Position numbers and translations under genes: made by a program
Notes under the pieces: generated by a model
Database searches by the model: none
Seen by the model: the letters and a program-made list of their open reading frames with translations, nothing else
What the model was told of the DNA's origin: nothing
Part shown: piece by piece, positions 60,489-64,000 of the stretch
How positions within the stretch are numbered: position 1 is the first letter of the stretch
Layout of the letters: each line of letters opens with the position of its first letter
Assembly: GCF_030272615.1 (NCBI RefSeq)
Contig: NC_081406.1
Location: 144,562,091-144,626,090 of the forward strand
Source of the DNA: Cryptomeria japonica
Lineage: Eukaryota > Streptophyta > Pinopsida > Cupressales > Cupressaceae
Direction of reading: 5' to 3'
Length of the DNA stretch: 64,000 bases

Positions 60489-61915
60489 ATGGCAAGTACT
60501 AGTGGTGAGGCTTCACAAGTTCCTCCCGCCATGGATTTTCGTGCTATAATGGGCTCAAAACCCCCACTCCAAAGTATGAAGACTTTTAATAATAACCTTT
60601 TCTCATTTGAATCGGGATCGAGGAGTGTTGGTAGTTCTTGCTTAATGAAGATTAATGGTTGCCTGGAGAGATGTAGTGAGAGGTCGAAGCTAGTTATTCC
60701 TCCCGAGTTGATAGTTAAGGACGTTGAGTACTTTTCAAAACACTCGCTATACTGCAAGTTTTGGGGAATGAGGGTTTCTCTGCAGTTCTTGGAAAACTAG
60801 GCGCAGAGGACTTGGGCTTCGGAAGGGGAAATGGAGATTATAATGGTGGCAAACAACTATTTCATGGTTACTTTCAATTGCATGGAGGATCGCAATAGGG
60901 TCTTTGAAGGGGGCCCGTATTTTTACAACCAGGTGGGGTTGTTCATCAAACCTTGGCATGCGGGGTTTAACCCCTCGGAGGAGCTCCCAAATAGGGTTCC
61001 TGTGTGGGTTCGGTTACCACATTTTCCTGTGGAATGTTGTCAGGAGGATGTGCTACGGTTGTTGGCTGGACTGCTCGGGAAGCCAATGGGATCTTCATCG
61101 CAAACCCTAGGGAGAAAGGTAATGACCTTTGCGCGTATTTGTGTTAAAATTGATCTTAGTAAACCTTTGTCAGATGCTATAGATATGTGTGTGGGCTCTT
61201 ATTTATGGGTTCAACAGCTAGATTATGAGACTTTACCTTTTCGATGTCATCTTTGTCATGAGTATGGTCATTTACAGCGTAAGTGCCCTAGATATAAACC
61301 GATGGCGCACTAACCTCAACAGCCGGCCCAAAGTCAAGATAGGACTAATAAAGGAAAAGCTATTATGTCGATCGAGGTAGTGGGTGTTGATGATTTTGTC
61401 TTAGTTAAGACAAGGAATAGGAATCGAGGACAAAAGAGGTCCTTACAAGAGAGACAAGAGGAGGATACCTTTAACAGATTTGAGGTCTTGGATGACCTTA
61501 GCCAGCAGGAAGTGAACCCAGGGTTAACTCCGTTGGACCAAGGTGCTTCAAGGGGGGTCCGGAAAGAGTAATTGAGGATTTTACCCAGACCCTACAAGTG
61601 ATTGGAAGTCAGTAAATGGAGATGGATCAAACAGTTGGGGTTCAGTTGGGACTCACTCTTGGTTCAGAGGTGAATTTGGTTGGGGGGGAGGGATCTCCAA
61701 TAGCCCTGAAATTGGAACCGGCTAGGGCTAAAAGTAATAAATCTTCTGTTCACCTGGGTTTGCATCATAAAGATATCAAGAAAAGTGCTATGGAGAAGAA
61801 CTCAAACGCTGGCAGAAAGAAGGATTTGGATAAAATCAAATTGATGGGAGAGAATTTGGTTGGGTCAAGGTCAGTAAAGACTTTGGATTCTCGCTTTTCC
61901 AATCCTCCTAAATGA
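60489..61915 (+). pseudogene. LINE ORF1 (DUF4283-like, CCHC knuckle), broken
   Basis: Starts MASTSGEASQVPPAMDFRAI. The core has a DUF4283-type region (NYFMVTFNCMEDRNRVFEGG, VWVRLPHFPVECC), then the zinc knuckle CHLCHEYGHLQRKC (C-x2-C-x4-H-x4-C) at about 61245-61290. In-frame stops lie at 60798 (TAG) and 61311 (TAA), and a frameshift lies near 61570. The C-terminal part continues 61616-61915. Known role in L1-type elements: RNA binding. Confidence 0.82.
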
Positions 61916-64000
61916 TTGTGCTCTCATGGAATGTAAGGGGCTTGAATAATGGCCCTAGACAAAAAGTTGTTCGGGATTTGATTAGAAATCATTCTCCTGG
62001 TGTCCTGTTCTTGCAAGAAACTAAACTCTCGGTGGAGAGCATGATGGGTTTGGTACCGAAGCTCTGGGGGCGGGGCGAGTGTCAGTGTATTGGGGTAGCT
62101 GGTTCCTCTAGAGGGCTGGCTTGTCTTTGGAACCCCTCAAGGATTCGCCCAGTCTAGAGGGTGGCTTCCAGATCTTCATTATCTAGGGTCGCCTCTAGTC
62201 TTGAGACCGAATATCTTATTTTGTTTACCAATATCTATGCCCTTACCGACCTTCAGGGCAAGCAGAACTTATGGTCTCATATTTCTGGTATGCGAAGGCT
62301 GGTCCCTTTTCATCCTTGGATTATGGCAGGAGATTTTAATGCTATCCTGGAGTTGAGTGAGAAGAAGGGGGATGTCATACGGTTGAAGCCTTCTTCTCTC
62401 CTTTTTAGGGATAGTATTTCATCACTGCATCTTGTTGACATTAAGCCTAGTAATGGTTTGTTCACTTGAAACAATAGGAAGGTGGGGGAGTGTTGGATTG
62501 CAGAGAGGCTGGATCGATTTCTGGTTTTTAGTTTTTGGGTTGGTGGGGGGTGGTCCACTAGTTTGGAGATTCTTGACTGGAGAGGGTTAGACCACTGGCC
62601 TATTAAGTTGGCTTCTTCTTCTACCTGGGTTGCTCATTCTCCTTCATTCAAATTCCAACTTATGTGGCTTCGGTACCTTGCTTTGCTGGCTCTTGTTGAG
62701 CAATGGTGGCGGAAGGGGAGACCGGCCTTTGGCATTGCTATGTACACTTTTGCCAAGCAGCTACATTTTGTGAAGTCTCAACTTAAACAGTGGAATTGGC
62801 AGGGTTTCGAGAACATTTTTCAAGCTAAGAAAGTTGCCCAATCAGTATTAAATGGCATCACCAGTGAAATCGAAGAGCATGGTTTGTCTGAAGCTTTGTT
62901 TAGAGAGGAGGACAGGGTTGTCAAGGCTTTAGAGGAATGGGAGCTTAGGGAGGAAATTTACTGGAAATAGAGAGCCCGTATTGATTGGCTTCAGGCGGGC
63001 GATAAGAACACTGCTTTCTTTTTCAACTCAGTGAAAGCAAGACACCATGGAAACTCCATTCCGACTCCTATTAATGATAGAGGGGAGGTGTTATTATCCT
63101 TGCAAGAGATATCTAGGGAGGCTTTAAAGTATTTATGAACTCTCTTCAGTGATGATTCTCAGGAGGAATTGGAAGAGGAGAACCAGGTTCTTGCTTGCAT
63201 TCCTCCTCTTGTTACTGGGGAGATGAATGAGCAGCTTATGGGTGCTATTGGGATGGAAGAGCTCGAGAGGATTGTTTTTCTCATGAGGAAAGGAAAAGCC
63301 CCTAGACCAGATGGGTTCCTGGTTGAATTCTTTCGAGAGTTATGGGATATCATCAAACTAGACTTACTAGAAGTAGTCCATGAGTCCCAGAGGAATAAGC
63401 AGATGCTTCGAGCCTTGAATGCGACTTTCATTGCACTATCCCCAAGTGTGATGGGGCCGACAAGTTAGGCCAGTTTCACCCTATATCTCTCTGCAATGTG
63501 ATTTACAAGATCATCTCTAAGCTGATAGAAAAAGGCTAAAGAAGTGTTTGGGGGAGGTCATCTCTGAGGAATAGAGCGGGTTTGTGGAAGGGCGTCAAAT
63601 TCTGGATGGTGTGGTCATTGCTACGAAGACCATTCATTCTATAGCAACCTCCAAGGAAAAAGCTATGTTTATCAAGTTGGACATGGCCAAGGCTTATGAT
63701 AGAGTTCGTTGGTCATTCCTCCAGAAGATCCTTAGGGCTTTTGGCTTTTCTGAGGAATGGATCCAGTGGGTTATGAGTGGATTTACGTCCACCTCTTTCT
63801 CAATGCTAATCAATGGTGATCATACAGAGTTGTTTGGTGCATCTAGGGGCCTTCACTAGGGGGACCCCCTCTCCCCTTACTTATTCATTCTCCTGGTTGA
63901 GGGCCTGGGGAGGCTGATCAAGCATAATGTGGGCTTGGGTAGAATTCAGGTTTGGAGCTGGGGTAATGACTTGCAGTCGCAGTCTCATTTGTAGTTTGTT
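61912..64000 (+). pseudogene. LINE ORF2 (endonuclease and reverse transcriptase), broken and partial
   Basis: The AP-type endonuclease begins MIVLSWNVRGLNNGPRQKVV, with FLQETK, MAGDFNA, RLDRFL and GLDHWPI motifs. The RT part shows ARIDWLQAGDKNTAFF, RKGKAPRPDGFLVEFF, FIKLDMAKAYDRVRWSF and GDPLSPYLFIL. In-frame stops at 62155, 62467, 62968 and 63136, a frameshift near 63440, and a stop at 63857 within the GLRQGDPLSP box inactivate it. The start overlaps the ORF1 stop as ATGA (61912-61915). RNase H would lie beyond the window. Confidence 0.88.

Larger units (their letters stand above)
60069..64000 (+). mobile_element. L1-type LINE, decayed, running off the right edge
   Basis: A GC-rich 5' leader (60069-60488) abuts AT-rich DNA on its left. 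ORF1 and ORF2 follow. The RT domain is cut by the window end before its catalytic YADD box. ORF1 and ORF2 entries give details. It is the outer neighbour of the BTS promoter and points away from it (BTS reads left, the LINE reads right). Confidence 0.88.

Noticed and set aside
1-64000. CRISPR array, bacterial operon or virus
   Set aside because: No regular short repeats with unique spacers and no ribosome-binding-site-linked genes. All polyproteins are plant copia, hAT or LINE types.

Overview
The window is plant nuclear DNA, most likely from a gymnosperm (conifer type). This rests on a plant-specific gene with very long introns, old AT-rich intron sequence, and many decayed copia, hAT, LINE and LTR-only elements; the species cannot be named. 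All coordinates were counted by hand and no alignment or search was run.

One host gene fills about 90% of the window. It lies on the minus strand, with its start codon at 57562 and its last visible exon ending at 1888. I recognise it as BRUTUS (BTS/HRZ type), the hemerythrin/RING E3 ubiquitin ligase of plant iron homeostasis. Twelve exons with GT-AG borders and matching phases join into 1,200 codons without a stop. They carry three hemerythrin domains with all ligand residues present, a CHY zinc finger, a CTCHY zinc finger and a C3H2C3 RING. The C-terminal zinc-ribbon exon (about 55 codons) is not visible and should lie left of position 1. Intron 1 is 35,210 bp, intron 2 is 8,830 bp and intron 10 is 6,681 bp; the other internal introns are 89-452 bp.

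The long introns are a TE museum. Intron 10 (2272-8952) holds a hAT relic. Intron 2 (13013-21842) holds a nested tandem repeat, GC-rich hAT-like ends, a hairpin and a 5'-truncated LINE with a 15-bp target-site duplication (TSD). Intron 1 (22065-57274) holds several items: a hAT relic interrupted by a complete 411-bp miniature LTR element; a copia relic split by another hAT relic, itself split by a probable solo LTR; and two inverted copies of a non-coding LTR element whose leader carries an array of small stem-loops. A three-unit repeat abuts exon 1 on its intron side.

Upstream of the gene are a TATA box, a possible uORF, a 300-bp direct duplication and a microsatellite. From about 60069 to the right edge lies a full-length-type LINE (ORF1 with CCHC knuckle; ORF2 with endonuclease and reverse transcriptase), inactivated by stops and frameshifts.

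The most novel-looking items are the 411-bp TRIM whose LTRs consist mostly of a tRNA-like sequence with Pol III A and B boxes, the stem-loop array in the LTR-leader element, and the short GC-rich motif clusters at hAT-like ends.
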